Part shown: positions 52,921 to 61,423 of the stretch, in pieces | Numbering within the stretch: position 1 is the stretch's first letter | Layout of the letters: every line of letters starts with the position of its first letter | DNA from: Cardiobacterium sp. Marseille-Q4385 | Lineage (GTDB): Bacteria; Pseudomonadota; Gammaproteobacteria; Cardiobacteriales; Cardiobacteriaceae | Assembly: GCF_916618745.1 (NCBI RefSeq) | Contig: NZ_OU745373.1 | Span: 1,004,001 to 1,068,000, forward strand | Reading direction: 5' to 3' | DNA length: 64,000 bases | Notes under the pieces: generated by a model | Told to the model about the DNA's origin: nothing | Databases searched by the model: none | Seen by the model: the letters and a program-made list of their open reading frames with translations, nothing else | Made by a program: the position numbers and the translations under genes

Positions 52921-52994
52921 CCAGCAATGACGCCGTCTGGTGAGATGAAGGGCGTCATTTATTCCGCTACGCGGAATCCCCTCATCCGCCCTTC
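52921..52994. repeat. about 74-base direct repeat B, copy 1
   Basis: Begins CCAGCAATGACGCCG and runs through GGCGTCATTTATTCCGCTA to CCCCTCATCCGCCC. It matches 53405-53478 with two visible changes. It contains the complementary strings GACGCC and GGCGTC, and CCGC/GCGG. Confidence 0.85.
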
Positions 52995-53030
52995 GGGCAC
53001 CTTCCCCCGTAAACGGGGGAAGGGATATTG
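52985..53030. repeat. 46-base direct repeat A, copy 2
   Basis: Identical to 52811-52856. It overlaps the end of direct repeat B, copy 1. Confidence 0.85.
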
Positions 53031-53404
53031 CACTGACGCGCAAAGCCTATTGCCGTCGCTTGGCGGGGTCTGTGTTTATTCCGCTTGACGGCAACCCCAG
53101 CATTTATCCCGCTTGGCCATAGGTATCTACACATCTCAATAGTTGAGAAAATAGATGAAAAAACAAAGAGAAACCCCTCGCCCGCTTGCGGGAGAGGGGC
53201 AGGGGTGAGGGTGTTCGTCCGCAGGACGAATCTCGTCAAGCGGGACAGACAGGCGTTTTTTGCCCTCCTCCGTCGCTTCGCGACACCTCCTCCCGCAAGC
53301 GGGAGGAGGGATTATCCGCTGTTTTTAAAAAGATTTTCTTACTTTGCGAGATGGGTAGATATCTATGCCCGCTTGGCGGGTCATGATTGCGCCGCTTGGC
53401 GAAG

Positions 53405-53478
53405 CCAGCAATGACGCCGCCTGGTGAGATGAAGGGCGTCATTTATTCCGCTACGCGGAATCCCCTCATCCGCCCTGC
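53405..53478. repeat. about 74-base direct repeat B, copy 2
   Basis: Second copy of the sequence at 52921-52994. It is followed by a related but different hairpin (CTTCTCCCGC/GCGGGAGAAG). Confidence 0.85.
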
Positions 53479-53759
53479 GGGCACCTTCTCCCGCAAGCGG
53501 GAGAAGGGAAGTTCTGCCTGGCGAACCCAGTAACCACACCGCCTGGCAAGGGCAGTCATGACGTCGCTTAGCAAACCCAATATTTGCACCGCCTGACCCG
53601 AAATCCCTTCCCCTGCTTGCGGGGAAGGTGTCGCGAAGCGACGGAAGGGGGAAAAAACCAGAAATTACGCCGCTTGCCGCGATCCGGACGAAATGGCTCA
53701 CTACGCCACCCCGCGCCGCCGCCGATATAATGCTGTCATCTTTCCGTCCGGTGTTCCTT

Positions 53760-54347
53760 ATGCAAATCGTCCTCGCCTCCGCCTCCCCCCGCCGCGCTTT
53801 CCTCCTGCAAATGCTTGGTCTGGATTTCACCACCGCTGAACCCGCCATTGATGAAAGTGTGCAGGCGGGTGAGACGGCGCCGGAGCTGGTGCTGCGTCTG
53901 GCCTGTGCCAAGGCGGAAGCGGTCGCCCCCGATTTTCCAGATGCGCTTATCATCGCCGCCGATACGGTCGTTTCCTGCGACGGCGCCATTCTCGCCAAGC
54001 CGCAGGATAACGCCGAAGCGCTCGCCATGCTGCGTCAGCTTTCCGGGCGGCAGCATCAGGTCTTCACCGGCCTGGCCATGCGCTGCCGCCATGAACGCTT
54101 CACCCACGTCGCTTGCAGCAGTGTCACCATGCCTGAGCATCCCGACGCTCTCCTGCGCGCCTATCTCGCCAGCGGCGAATCGCTGGGCAAGGCGGGCGGC
54201 TATGGTATTCAGGGGCGCGGCGGCGTGCTGGTCTCCGCCATCACCGGCGATTTTTACAACGTGGTGGGGCTGCCGCTGCAAGCGCTGTGGCAGGGTTTCT
54301 GCGAACTGGGTTGCAGCGGCGAGTTTTTGCAGGCGCTAGGGAGTTGA
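53760..54347 (+). CDS. Maf-family nucleotide pyrophosphatase
   Basis: 195 residues from the ATG at 53760 (MQIVLASASPRRAFLLQMLG), the normal size. Maf proteins hydrolyse non-standard or pyrimidine nucleoside triphosphates (dTTP/UTP type or m7GTP type). SASPRR at 7-12, AADTVV near residue 66 and GKAGGYGIQGRGG near 145 are the family motifs. The frame is open upstream into the repeat block, but that part is not coding. It is one base from rng, with which Maf is often paired. Confidence 0.93.
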   Translation: MQIVLASASPRRAFLLQMLGLDFTTAEPAIDESVQAGETAPELVLRLACAKAEAVAPDFPDALIIAADTVVSCDGAILAKPQDNAEALAMLRQLSGRQHQVFTGLAMRCRHERFTHVACSSVTMPEHPDALLRAYLASGESLGKAGGYGIQGRGGVLVSAITGDFYNVVGLPLQALWQGFCELGCSGEFLQALGS

Positions 54348-54348
54348 C

Positions 54349-55812
54349 ATGGCAGACAACGTAACGGCGAGCACCGAGATTCTCATCAACCATACGCCCT
54401 ACGAAACCCGCGTCGCCCTGCTCGGCGACGGCGTGTTGCAGGATATTTTTGTCGAGCGCGAGCGCAAGCGCGGCATCGTCGGCAACATTTACAAAGGCAA
54501 GGTGCAGCGCGTCCTGCCGGGGATGGACGCCGCTTTTATCGACATCGGCCTGGAACGCGCCGGTTTCCTGCACGTCAAGAACGTAGTGCGGCGCGGCGAT
54601 AAGCCACCGACCCGCATCAGCGAGGTGATGCGCGAAGGGCAGTCGCTGCTGGTGCAAGTGCTGAAAGATCCCATCGGCAGCAAGGGCGCGCGGCTGACCA
54701 TGGAAATCTCCATCCCCTCGCGTTTCCTCGTCTATTTGCCGACCGCCGAAGACATCGGCATCTCGGCAAAAATCTCCTCCGAAGAACAGCGGCAAAGCCT
54801 GCGCGAAGCCGTCGCCGGTTTCCACGAAGGCAAGCAGGGCGGCTTTATCGTCCGCACCGCGATTGAATCCGCCGATCTCTGGGCGATGCGCGCCGATATG
54901 CAATACCTGCAACGCGTCTGGGAAAACATCCTCTGCCAGCAGCGCCACTCCCGCCCCGGCGCCCTTATCTACGGCGAACTGCCGCTGTATCAAAAAGTGC
55001 TGCGCGACTATGTCACCCCGGAAGTGCGCCGCATCGTGGTTGACCACCCCAATGCCTACAAACAGATGCGGGCCTTTGCCGACAACTTCCTCGGCAACAT
55101 GGCGGCCAGCCTAGAACTCTACGACGGCGACCGCAGCCTGTTCGAGCGCTACGGCATCGAGGAAGAAATCGCGCTGGCGCTGAAACGCCACGTCGCCCTC
55201 AAATCCGGCGGCTACCTCATCATCGACCAGACCGAGGCGATGACCACCATCGACGTCAACACCGGCGCCTTTGTCGGCAAACTCTCGCAAGACGATACCA
55301 TCTACAAAACCAACCTCGAAGCGGCGCGCGCCATCGCCCGGCAACTGCGCCTGCGCAACCTCGGCGGCATCATCATGCTGGATTTCATCGACATGAACAC
55401 CCCCGAACACCAGCAGGGCGTGATGGATGCACTGCTTGACGCGCTCGCCGGCGACCGCAGCAAATACACCATCAGCCCGCTCTCACCGCTGGGCATCATC
55501 GAAATGACGCGCAAGCGCACGCGGGAAAGCCTGCGCCAGGTGATGTGCGAACCCTGCCCCGCCTGTCAGGGACGCGGCTACGTCAAAACCATCGAAACCA
55601 TCGCTTACGAACTCTTCCGCGACCTCATGCGCGAAGCACGCGACTTCAAGCCGAAGATGATGACCATCGTCGCCGCGCTGGATCTCATCGATTTCATCCG
55701 CGAAGAAGAATCGCTGACTTTCTCCGACCTGCAAGCACTCCTGAAAATCCCCATCCGCCTGCAAGTGGATGCGGGCTACCGCTACGGCCAATACGACATC
55801 GCGCTGGGGTGA
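54349..55812 (+). CDS. rng: ribonuclease G
   Basis: 487 residues (489 in E. coli RNase G). The S1 domain lies at about 38-120 (GIVGNIYKGKVQRVLPGMDA). The catalytic domain has TTIDVNTGAFVGK near residue 300 and GGIIMLDFIDM near 345, supplying the two metal-binding aspartates. The zinc-link CEPCPACQGRGYVK near 400 joins dimers. It matures the 5' end of 16S rRNA and cleaves some mRNAs. It is translationally coupled to maf and lacks the long C-terminal scaffold of RNase E. Confidence 0.95.
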   Translation: MADNVTASTEILINHTPYETRVALLGDGVLQDIFVERERKRGIVGNIYKGKVQRVLPGMDAAFIDIGLERAGFLHVKNVVRRGDKPPTRISEVMREGQSLLVQVLKDPIGSKGARLTMEISIPSRFLVYLPTAEDIGISAKISSEEQRQSLREAVAGFHEGKQGGFIVRTAIESADLWAMRADMQYLQRVWENILCQQRHSRPGALIYGELPLYQKVLRDYVTPEVRRIVVDHPNAYKQMRAFADNFLGNMAASLELYDGDRSLFERYGIEEEIALALKRHVALKSGGYLIIDQTEAMTTIDVNTGAFVGKLSQDDTIYKTNLEAARAIARQLRLRNLGGIIMLDFIDMNTPEHQQGVMDALLDALAGDRSKYTISPLSPLGIIEMTRKRTRESLRQVMCEPCPACQGRGYVKTIETIAYELFRDLMREARDFKPKMMTIVAALDLIDFIREEESLTFSDLQALLKIPIRLQVDAGYRYGQYDIALG

Positions 55813-55827
55813 GCAGGCAGCGACATG

Positions 55828-55856
55828 AAAAAAGCGGGGCAAGCCCCGCTTTTTTT
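55828..55856 (+). terminator. intrinsic terminator after rng
   Basis: AAAAAGCGGGG and CCCCGCTTTTT pair round a CAAG loop with a run of seven T. It is 16 bases past the rng stop and also lies beyond the convergent cupin gene. Confidence 0.9.
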
Positions 55857-55883
55857 ATCTCTCTTCAGTGGTGTTTGCCGGGT

Positions 55884-56228
55884 TCATTCTTTGATGAGGG
55901 TGATGACGACCAGCGTGTCATCAACTGCTTCGCCGGCGATGAAGTTTTTGCCGTTAAAGACGAGGGTATCGCTCGCTTTCAGCTCATGCTCTTCACTGTC
56001 GTTCAGGGTGATTTTGATCGCGCCCTGCATGACGTTAAAGATGATGTCTTCACCTTCGTGGTTGTGTTTGTCGATTTTCTCGCCTTTTTTCAGCGCCTTG
56101 CGCACCACTGTGCCGTGATGGTTTGCAAAGACTTTACCTTCATCGGCAAGCACCTTGCCAGCGGGTTCAGCGGCAAACCCCGGCAGGGCGAGAGCGACAA
56201 AGGCAGTGGCGATCAGGACTTTTTTCAT
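55884..56228 (-). CDS. periplasmic small cupin-domain protein
   Basis: 114 residues with a signal peptide (about 1-19, ending PGFA). The rest is one cupin barrel: KKGEKIDKHNHEGEDIIF gives metal-ligand candidates H55 and H57 with an acidic residue shortly after, and NVMQGAIKITLND forms the next strands. The second-motif histidine is not obvious. The ligand is unknown. It is divergent from the FTR1 iron permease gene, so a role near iron uptake is possible but only by position. Confidence 0.78.
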   Translation of the reverse strand: MKKVLIATAFVALALPGFAAEPAGKVLADEGKVFANHHGTVVRKALKKGEKIDKHNHEGEDIIFNVMQGAIKITLNDSEEHELKASDTLVFNGKNFIAGEAVDDTLVVITLIKE

Positions 56229-56284
56229 GGGATGGCTCCGGTTGTGAATGAAGGCCTGACTATACGACTAAATGCGAATTTCTG

Positions 56285-56338
56285 GTATTTACATTTATCA
56301 GCCACACATGTACCGTATGCTATTTCTCCTGTAAATAC
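56285..56338. promoter_or_regulatory. GTATTTACA inverted pair between cupin and FTR1 genes
   Basis: GTATTTACA (56285-56293) and its reverse complement (56330-56338) are 36 bases apart in the 190-base divergent region. The second one lies inside the 12-base palindrome CTGTAAATACAG. It could be a shared operator. It does not match the Fur consensus well. Confidence 0.4.
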
Positions 56339-56353
56339 AGTCGGGTAACTAAG

Positions 56354-56382
56354 TTGAAATTGCGCATGGCCGTGCTTATTGT
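56354..56382 (+). promoter_or_regulatory. candidate promoter of the FTR1-P19 operon
   Basis: TTGAAA (56354-56359) and TATTGT (56377-56382) are 17 bases apart, 37 bases before the FTR1 gene. A good GGAG site stands just before the start codon. Hexamer evidence only. Confidence 0.45.
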
Positions 56383-56418
56383 CACAATATCGGTTCTTAT
56401 TTACGGAGTAGAATCCCA

Positions 56419-58323
56419 ATGAGCACCATCCGCCGCCTTGTCGCTGCCTTGCTTTTTCTTTGCTGTCTGCCTGTCTTTGCCCAAGATTATCGTGCTTTTG
56501 CCGAGGACATCGCCGCACGGCTGGATGCTACCAACGAACTCTATCAGGCGGACAAGGTTGATGAGGCCAAGGAAAAGGTACAGATGGCCTATTTTGAGGT
56601 CTTCGAGAATCTGGAAGGGCCAATCCGCATCAATATTTCTGCGAAGAAAAGCGCCGAGATGGAAGCGGAATTTGGTGCCATCCGCCGCATGATCAGCCAG
56701 GGTGAGCCGAAAGACGCCGTCGCCGCCCGCTTGCAGGCGCTGCGTGACGAGGTGCGCGCAGTGGTGCCGACGCTGGAAAGCGGGCACAAGCTGGTGGCGC
56801 ACGGCGCGCACAGCGCACTGGAAGGCATTGACCCCGGCTGGGCAGCAGCGTATCAAGCGATGGATGACCATCTTGCCGCCGCCGTCAGCGCTTTTGAGAA
56901 GAAAAATCCCGCCGAAGCGAAGGCGCGCGTGCAGCAGGCACAGTACGACGGCTTCAAGAACAGCGACATGGAAACCACCATCCGCATCCAGAAATCGGCG
57001 CGTGCAGCGGAAGTCATCAACCGCAAATTCGCCGCACTCATGAAGCAGGCGGAATCGGACGACACCATCAGCAGCTTCGGTTACAGCGTGACCACGTTGC
57101 TGGACGATGTGCAGGAAGCGCTGCAAGGCGTCCCTGCGCCGGTCGTTGCCGTGGCGGCGGATGATGCTGCCGCCACCGCCGACAGCGGCAAGGACTGGAC
57201 AGCGGTACGCGGTGAGCTCTTCACCGCTTTGGGCGGGGCGAAGGCGACCTATCAGGCGGGGGATGCGAAAAAAGCGGTCAGCCAGGTGCAGGATGCCTAC
57301 TTCGATATTTTTGAGGCGAGCGGCATGGAAAACGCCATCGGCGCCCGCGATACCGCCTTCAAAACGGAACTGGAAGGCCACTTCACCAAACTCGTCGGCT
57401 TGATGAACGCCGGCAAGGACGAAGCCGCCATCCAGGCCGAAATCACCGCCTTCTCCGTCAACATGGACAAGGCGATGGATATGCTCGGTGGCAGCACCAC
57501 CGGTGTCGCCCTCTTCCTCGCCAGCCTCACCATCATCCTGCGCGAAGGGTTGGAAGCGCTGCTCATCGTCGCCGCCGTCATCGCCTACATCCACAAGAGC
57601 GGCCACAGCGACAAGCAGAAAATCATCACCGGCTCGGTGTGGTGGGCACTTGCCGCCAGCGTTGTGACCGCCCTGCTCTTCAAATGGCTGCTCGCGAACG
57701 CCGCTGCCGGGCGGGAAATCCTCGAAGGCGTCACCATGCTAATCGCCACCGTTATGCTCTTCGGCATGAGCTACTGGCTGCTCTCGAAAGTCGAGGCACA
57801 GCACTGGAAAGCCTATCTCGAAAAGAAAATCGGCACCTCGCTCAGCCAGGGCTCGCTTATCGGTCTGTGGCTGACCAGCTTCCTCGCTGTCTATCGCGAA
57901 GGCGCGGAAACCGTCCTTTTCTACTTCGCCCTTGCCGCCGAAGCGAAAACCGCGCTGGATTACGGCTACCTGGCAGGCGGCTTCGCGGTTGGCGTCGTCA
58001 TCCTCGCTATTATCTACCTCATCATGCGCTACAGCGTGGTGCGTCTGCCGCTCAAACCCTTCTTCATGTTCACCGGCATTTTCATGTACCTGATGGCCTT
58101 CATCTTCGCCGGCAAAGGTGTCGCGGAACTCATCGAGGGCAAAGCCTTCACCCCGACCCTAATCGGCGACGGCACCGCCATTCCCGCTTGGATGACTAAC
58201 TGGCTCGGCATCGCCCCCTACTGGGAAACCCTCTTGCCGCAAATCGTGTTGTTACTCGCGGCGCTCTTTGCGCTGTGGGTGCTGTTCATCCGCAAACCTA
58301 AAGCATCTTCCAACCGCTCGTAA
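56419..58323 (+). CDS. FTR1-family iron permease with N-terminal periplasmic domain (FetM-like)
   Basis: 634 residues. A signal peptide (about 1-21, ending VFAQ) precedes a helical periplasmic region of two related parts (about 25-225 and 245-350; YFEVFENLEG and YFDIFEASGM recur). The FTR1 membrane domain with seven helices lies at 355-630. The REGxE iron-binding motifs are at 375-379 (REGLE) and 493-497 (REGAE). FTR1 proteins pass iron across the inner membrane. The P19/Tp34 gene follows after 17 bases, the FetM-FetP pairing known from E. coli and Campylobacter-type iron uptake. Confidence 0.92.
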   Translation: MSTIRRLVAALLFLCCLPVFAQDYRAFAEDIAARLDATNELYQADKVDEAKEKVQMAYFEVFENLEGPIRINISAKKSAEMEAEFGAIRRMISQGEPKDAVAARLQALRDEVRAVVPTLESGHKLVAHGAHSALEGIDPGWAAAYQAMDDHLAAAVSAFEKKNPAEAKARVQQAQYDGFKNSDMETTIRIQKSARAAEVINRKFAALMKQAESDDTISSFGYSVTTLLDDVQEALQGVPAPVVAVAADDAAATADSGKDWTAVRGELFTALGGAKATYQAGDAKKAVSQVQDAYFDIFEASGMENAIGARDTAFKTELEGHFTKLVGLMNAGKDEAAIQAEITAFSVNMDKAMDMLGGSTTGVALFLASLTIILREGLEALLIVAAVIAYIHKSGHSDKQKIITGSVWWALAASVVTALLFKWLLANAAAGREILEGVTMLIATVMLFGMSYWLLSKVEAQHWKAYLEKKIGTSLSQGSLIGLWLTSFLAVYREGAETVLFYFALAAEAKTALDYGYLAGGFAVGVVILAIIYLIMRYSVVRLPLKPFFMFTGIFMYLMAFIFAGKGVAELIEGKAFTPTLIGDGTAIPAWMTNWLGIAPYWETLLPQIVLLLAALFALWVLFIRKPKASSNRS

Positions 58324-58340
58324 ACCTTCAGGAGGTATCC

Positions 58341-58895
58341 ATGAGCATCAAAAAAACCGCACTGGCTACTGCCATGCTGCTGACCGCCACCGGCGCCTAC
58401 GCCTTCACCGAATACCCGGCAGGCGAACCGCAAACCATCAACGAGATGGAAATCGCCGCCGTGTATCTGCAACCGATCGACATGGAGCCGCGCGGCATGG
58501 GCCTCTCGGCAGCCGAAGCCGACGTGCACCTTGAAGCGGACATCCACGCCACCAAAGGCAACAAAAACGGCTTTGGCGAAGGCGAATGGATGCCGTACCT
58601 GACCATCACCTACACCCTGGAAAACCTCGACACCAAAGAAAAACAAGAAGGCACCTTCATGCCGATGGTTGCCAGCGACGGCCCGCACTACGGCCAAAAC
58701 ATCAAAATGCTCGGCGTGGGCAACTACAAAGTGACCTACCACATTGAGCCGCCGCCGAAGGCCGGCATGCACCGCCACACTGACGAAGAAACCGGCGTGG
58801 GCAAATGGTGGAAACCATTCGACGTGTCCTACGAATTCAAATACACCGGCCTCGATAAGGACAAAGGCCAACCGGCGCCGAAAGTGAACAACTAA
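58341..58895 (+). CDS. periplasmic iron-binding protein of the P19/Tp34 family (FetP-like)
   Basis: 184 residues with a signal peptide (about 1-21, ending GAYA) and an AGGAGG site. The mature part has the Tp34/P19 pattern: EIAAVYLQPIDMEPRGMGLS with a Met likely to bind metal, EADVHLEADIHA, and a C-terminal YHIEPP...GMHRHTDEETG with histidines at the copper/iron site. These proteins bind copper and iron and feed an FTR1 permease. The gene is directly behind such a permease and is followed by a strong terminator. Confidence 0.93.
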   Translation: MSIKKTALATAMLLTATGAYAFTEYPAGEPQTINEMEIAAVYLQPIDMEPRGMGLSAAEADVHLEADIHATKGNKNGFGEGEWMPYLTITYTLENLDTKEKQEGTFMPMVASDGPHYGQNIKMLGVGNYKVTYHIEPPPKAGMHRHTDEETGVGKWWKPFDVSYEFKYTGLDKDKGQPAPKVNN

Positions 58896-58910
58896 GCGGT
58901 ACGGCTGCAT

Positions 58911-58938
58911 AAAAAAACGGGCTTTACGCCCGTTTTTT
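58911..58938. terminator. bidirectional terminator between P19 and CBM9-like genes
   Basis: AAAAAACGGGC and GCCCGTTTTTT pair round a short loop. T-runs are present on both strands, and it lies between convergent genes, so it probably serves both. Confidence 0.9.
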
Positions 58939-58953
58939 GTTGTCCGTCCGCCG

Positions 58954-59706
58954 TTACGGCAGGAAGCGGAAGATGCCGAATGCACTATCCACATGGAAAT
59001 CCGGCTGTGGCGTGTTCGGGTTAACCCACGAGATCCACTCCATCACCGGTTCTTCACCACCGCTGGGCGAGAATTCGGCGCGGAAAACGCCGGTGCGCAT
59101 CTGGCCGTCGCGCAGCAGTTTCAGGTCTTGCAGGGTTTTCAGCGGGATTTTGCCTTCGACGCTGTAACCGTTTGCCGTCAGTTCAGCCTTGCTTTCCAGC
59201 CCCGGCAGGTTCCAGCTGCTGTCGAACTTGCGGTAATAGTCGATGGCATAGTCGTGCACCCGCCCCTGGGAATCGACTTCAATGGCGTAGTAGCGGCTCA
59301 TGCCTGCTTCGCCCGGACGGTCAATTGGTTCACCTGCAAAGAAGAGTTCGACCCGGTCTTCGCCGTCCACGGTGCTTTCATCGCTCCAATGCTCGCTGGT
59401 GAGCACCTGCTTGTCGCTGACGACAAAGCTGAAATAGAAGTTCTCGCCATCGCTGAAAGCCTTGAAGATGGTTGCTGGAGCTTCTTTTTCCGCCCAGGGA
59501 TAGTGGAAACTGCCGGCCAGGGCGGGAATTTGCGCCCAGATGTCTTCATTGATTTTGCCATCCAGCGCGACGGCTTCGCTGCGCTTCACCACGTCGTATT
59601 GGCTCATGCCGTAATTCGGGCTGATCACCGGGGTGTGCGCGGCCCAGGCAGCAGCACCGCCGCCGAGCAGGGCGGCAGCAAGCAGGTAACGGTAGTTCGG
59701 ATTCAT
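58954..59706 (-). CDS. secreted CBM9-like domain protein
   Basis: 250 residues with a signal peptide (about 1-22, ending AAAWAA). The body matches the carbohydrate-binding family 9-like fold: AVALDGKINEDIWAQIPAL near residue 45, then FSDGENFYFSFVVSDKQ, GEDRVELFF and NGYSVEGKIPLKTLQDLKLL. Related folds also bind heme in ethylbenzene dehydrogenase-type proteins, so sugar binding is not assured. It is a single gene, convergent with the iron pair. The true ligand is unknown. Confidence 0.75.
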   Translation of the reverse strand: MNPNYRYLLAAALLGGGAAAWAAHTPVISPNYGMSQYDVVKRSEAVALDGKINEDIWAQIPALAGSFHYPWAEKEAPATIFKAFSDGENFYFSFVVSDKQVLTSEHWSDESTVDGEDRVELFFAGEPIDRPGEAGMSRYYAIEVDSQGRVHDYAIDYYRKFDSSWNLPGLESKAELTANGYSVEGKIPLKTLQDLKLLRDGQMRTGVFRAEFSPSGGEEPVMEWISWVNPNTPQPDFHVDSAFGIFRFLP

Positions 59707-59820
59707 GTGCTTCTCCTGATTAAGAGATGGGGATACGCCCCAAGCGGGGCGTCGGGCGGATTATAGAACGCTTGGCAGGAGTGGTTAACCACTTCCCCAA
59801 AAAATCTCTGCCGTTCGCTA

Positions 59821-59838
59821 TATCGCCGCTTGAACGGT
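59821..59838. repeat. dispersed GCCGCTTG-type repeat
   Basis: TATCGCCGCTTGAACGGT between the glnA end and the CBM9-like gene start. It is a variant copy of the core of the dispersed repeat. Confidence 0.4.
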
Positions 59839-59881
59839 CTTTTCCGCCTGCAATGCTCTCGTGAGCGGCGAATCAGGTTTG

Positions 59882-59913
59882 CCGCCTGCCGCCCAGCAAC
59901 GGGTGGCAGGCGG
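59882..59913 (-). terminator. long GC-rich hairpin after glnA
   Basis: CCGCCTGCC and GGCAGGCGG form a perfect 9-bp stem, extended inside by CCC/GGG after one mismatch. It begins 6 bases past the glnA stop. No T-run follows, so it may protect the mRNA end as much as terminate. Confidence 0.55.
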
Positions 59914-59918
59914 TAGAA

Positions 59919-61322
59919 TCAGCAGCTGTAATAGAGCTCAAATTCGAGCGGGTGCACTTGCAGGCGCATCCGTTCGACTTCCTGGCGTTTGATGTCTATG
60001 TAGCTGCGCAGCAGGTCGTCGTTGAAGACGTCGCCCTGTTTGAGGAAGGCATTGTCCGCTTCGAGCGCGTCCAACGCTTCTTCCAGCGAGAAGGCAACTT
60101 GCGGGATGTTGTCCGCTTCTTCCGGCGGCAGGTCGTAGAGGTCTTTGTCCATCGCCTCACCCGGATGCAGTTTGTTTTTGATGCCATCAAGACCCGCCAT
60201 CAGCAGCGCAGCGAAGGCGAGGTAGGGGTTCGCGGTGGAATCCGGGAAGCGGATTTCGATGCGCCGCGCTTTCGGATTGGTGATGTAGGGGATGCGGATG
60301 GAAGCCGAGCGGTTGCGCGCGGAGTAGGCGAGCATGATCGGCGCTTCGAAGTGCGGCACGAGGCGTTTGTAGCTGTTGGTGGAAGGGTTGGTAAAGGCGT
60401 TCAGGGCGCGCGCGTGTTTGATGACGCCGCCGATGAAGTAGAGCGCCATGTCGGTGAGGCCGCCGTAGCTATCGCCACTGAAGAGGTTTTTGCCGTCTTT
60501 GTAGAGCGAGATGTGGACGTGCATACCGGAGCCGTTGTCGCCAACCAGCGGTTTGGGCATGAAGGTCGCGGTTTTGCCGGCGGCGTAGGCGACGTTATGG
60601 ATGATGTATTTGAGCTGCTGGACTTCGTCGGCTTTGCGCACCAGGGTGTTGTAGCGCATACCGATTTCGCATTGGCCGGTCGCGACTTCGTGGTGCTGGA
60701 CTTCGACGCCCTGGCCGACTTGGGTCAGCAATTCGCACATTTCGGCGCGCAGGTCGTGCAGGGAATCCACCGGCGCGACAGGGAAGTAGCCGCCTTTGAT
60801 GTTCGGACGGTGGCCGCTGTTGCCGTTCGGCAGGTCGGCAGCGCTGTTCCAGATGCCTTCTTCGCTGACGATCTCGAACATGACTTTGTGCATGCTGGTT
60901 TGGTATTTCATTTCGTCGAAGACGAAGAATTCGTTTTCGGGGCCGAAGTAGGCGGTGTCGGCCAGGCCGGTGGATTTGAGGTAGGCCTCGGCGCGACGGG
61001 CGAGGGATCGCGGGTCGCGGGCATAGCCCTGCATGGTGTCCGGCTCGATGATGTCGCAGGTAATGTTCAGGGTTTTTTCGGCGTAGAAGGGGTCAATGTA
61101 GGCGGTCGCCGGGTCGGGCATGAGGATCATGTCGCTGTCGTGGATGCCTTTCCAACCGGGGAAGGAGGAGCCGTCGAACATTTTGCCTTCTTCGAAGAAG
61201 TCTTCGTCAATGTCGGCGGGATAGGTGACGTGGTGTTCTTTGCCCTTGCTATCGGTGATGCGCAGGTCGAGGTATTTGATTTTTTCGTCGCGGATGAGTT
61301 CGAGGATGTCGCTGGGGGTCAT
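59919..61322 (-). CDS. glnA: type I glutamine synthetase
   Basis: 467 residues (469 in E. coli). It makes glutamine from glutamate, ammonia and ATP as a dodecamer. The substrate and metal regions are seen: FFVFDEMKYQTSM near residue 130, VAPVDSLHDLRAEMCELLTQ near 190, and KPLVGDNGSGMHVHISLYKD near 260. The adenylylation tyrosine is present at about 396 (KDLYDLPPEE), so GlnE-type control is expected. It is divergent from gltX; no clear NtrC/sigma-54 site was recognised upstream. Confidence 0.97.
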   Translation of the reverse strand: MTPSDILELIRDEKIKYLDLRITDSKGKEHHVTYPADIDEDFFEEGKMFDGSSFPGWKGIHDSDMILMPDPATAYIDPFYAEKTLNITCDIIEPDTMQGYARDPRSLARRAEAYLKSTGLADTAYFGPENEFFVFDEMKYQTSMHKVMFEIVSEEGIWNSAADLPNGNSGHRPNIKGGYFPVAPVDSLHDLRAEMCELLTQVGQGVEVQHHEVATGQCEIGMRYNTLVRKADEVQQLKYIIHNVAYAAGKTATFMPKPLVGDNGSGMHVHISLYKDGKNLFSGDSYGGLTDMALYFIGGVIKHARALNAFTNPSTNSYKRLVPHFEAPIMLAYSARNRSASIRIPYITNPKARRIEIRFPDSTANPYLAFAALLMAGLDGIKNKLHPGEAMDKDLYDLPPEEADNIPQVAFSLEEALDALEADNAFLKQGDVFNDDLLRSYIDIKRQEVERMRLQVHPLEFELYYSC

Positions 61323-61423
61323 GATGGGCTCCGGTTGGTTTGAAGCGCGGTATTATGCATGAATCCGCCTTAGGCGGGGTGCGCTACAATGGCGCCCGTT
61401 TTTTGTTTTTTTGTGAGGTTTTT

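Larger units (their letters stand above)
52764..53759. repeat. gene-free block of hairpin repeats
   Basis: About 1 kb between ccmI and maf without a credible gene. It holds about ten copies of a CGCCGCTTGGCG-type core (for example 52783-52796, 52904-52917, 53384-53401), four long GC-rich hairpins of the form CCTTCCCCCGTAAACGGGGG and CTCCCGCAAGCGGGAG, and two long direct repeats. Frames that look open here are made of repeat units. Confidence 0.8.

Noticed and set aside
52811..53030. Possible CRISPR array from the palindromic direct repeats
   Set aside because: Only two copies of each repeat, 174 bases or more apart, overlapping other repeat types, and no cas genes in the window.
52764..53759. 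Several 60-200 codon frames in the repeat block
   Set aside because: They are made of repeat units, change with each copy and have no start signals.
56280..56300. Fur box before the FTR1 gene
   Set aside because: The AT-rich string resembles only parts of the Fur consensus; too weak to list as a Fur site.
56401..57606. 401-codon frame opposite the FTR1 gene
   Set aside because: Shadow of the FTR1 coding strand in GC-rich DNA, with no ribosome-binding site and no family resemblance.
59952..61343. 463-codon open frame on the plus strand opposite glnA
   Set aside because: It is a mirror of the GC-rich glnA codons. It has low-complexity Val/Gly/Asp/Phe composition and no recognisable domain, while glnA is certain.
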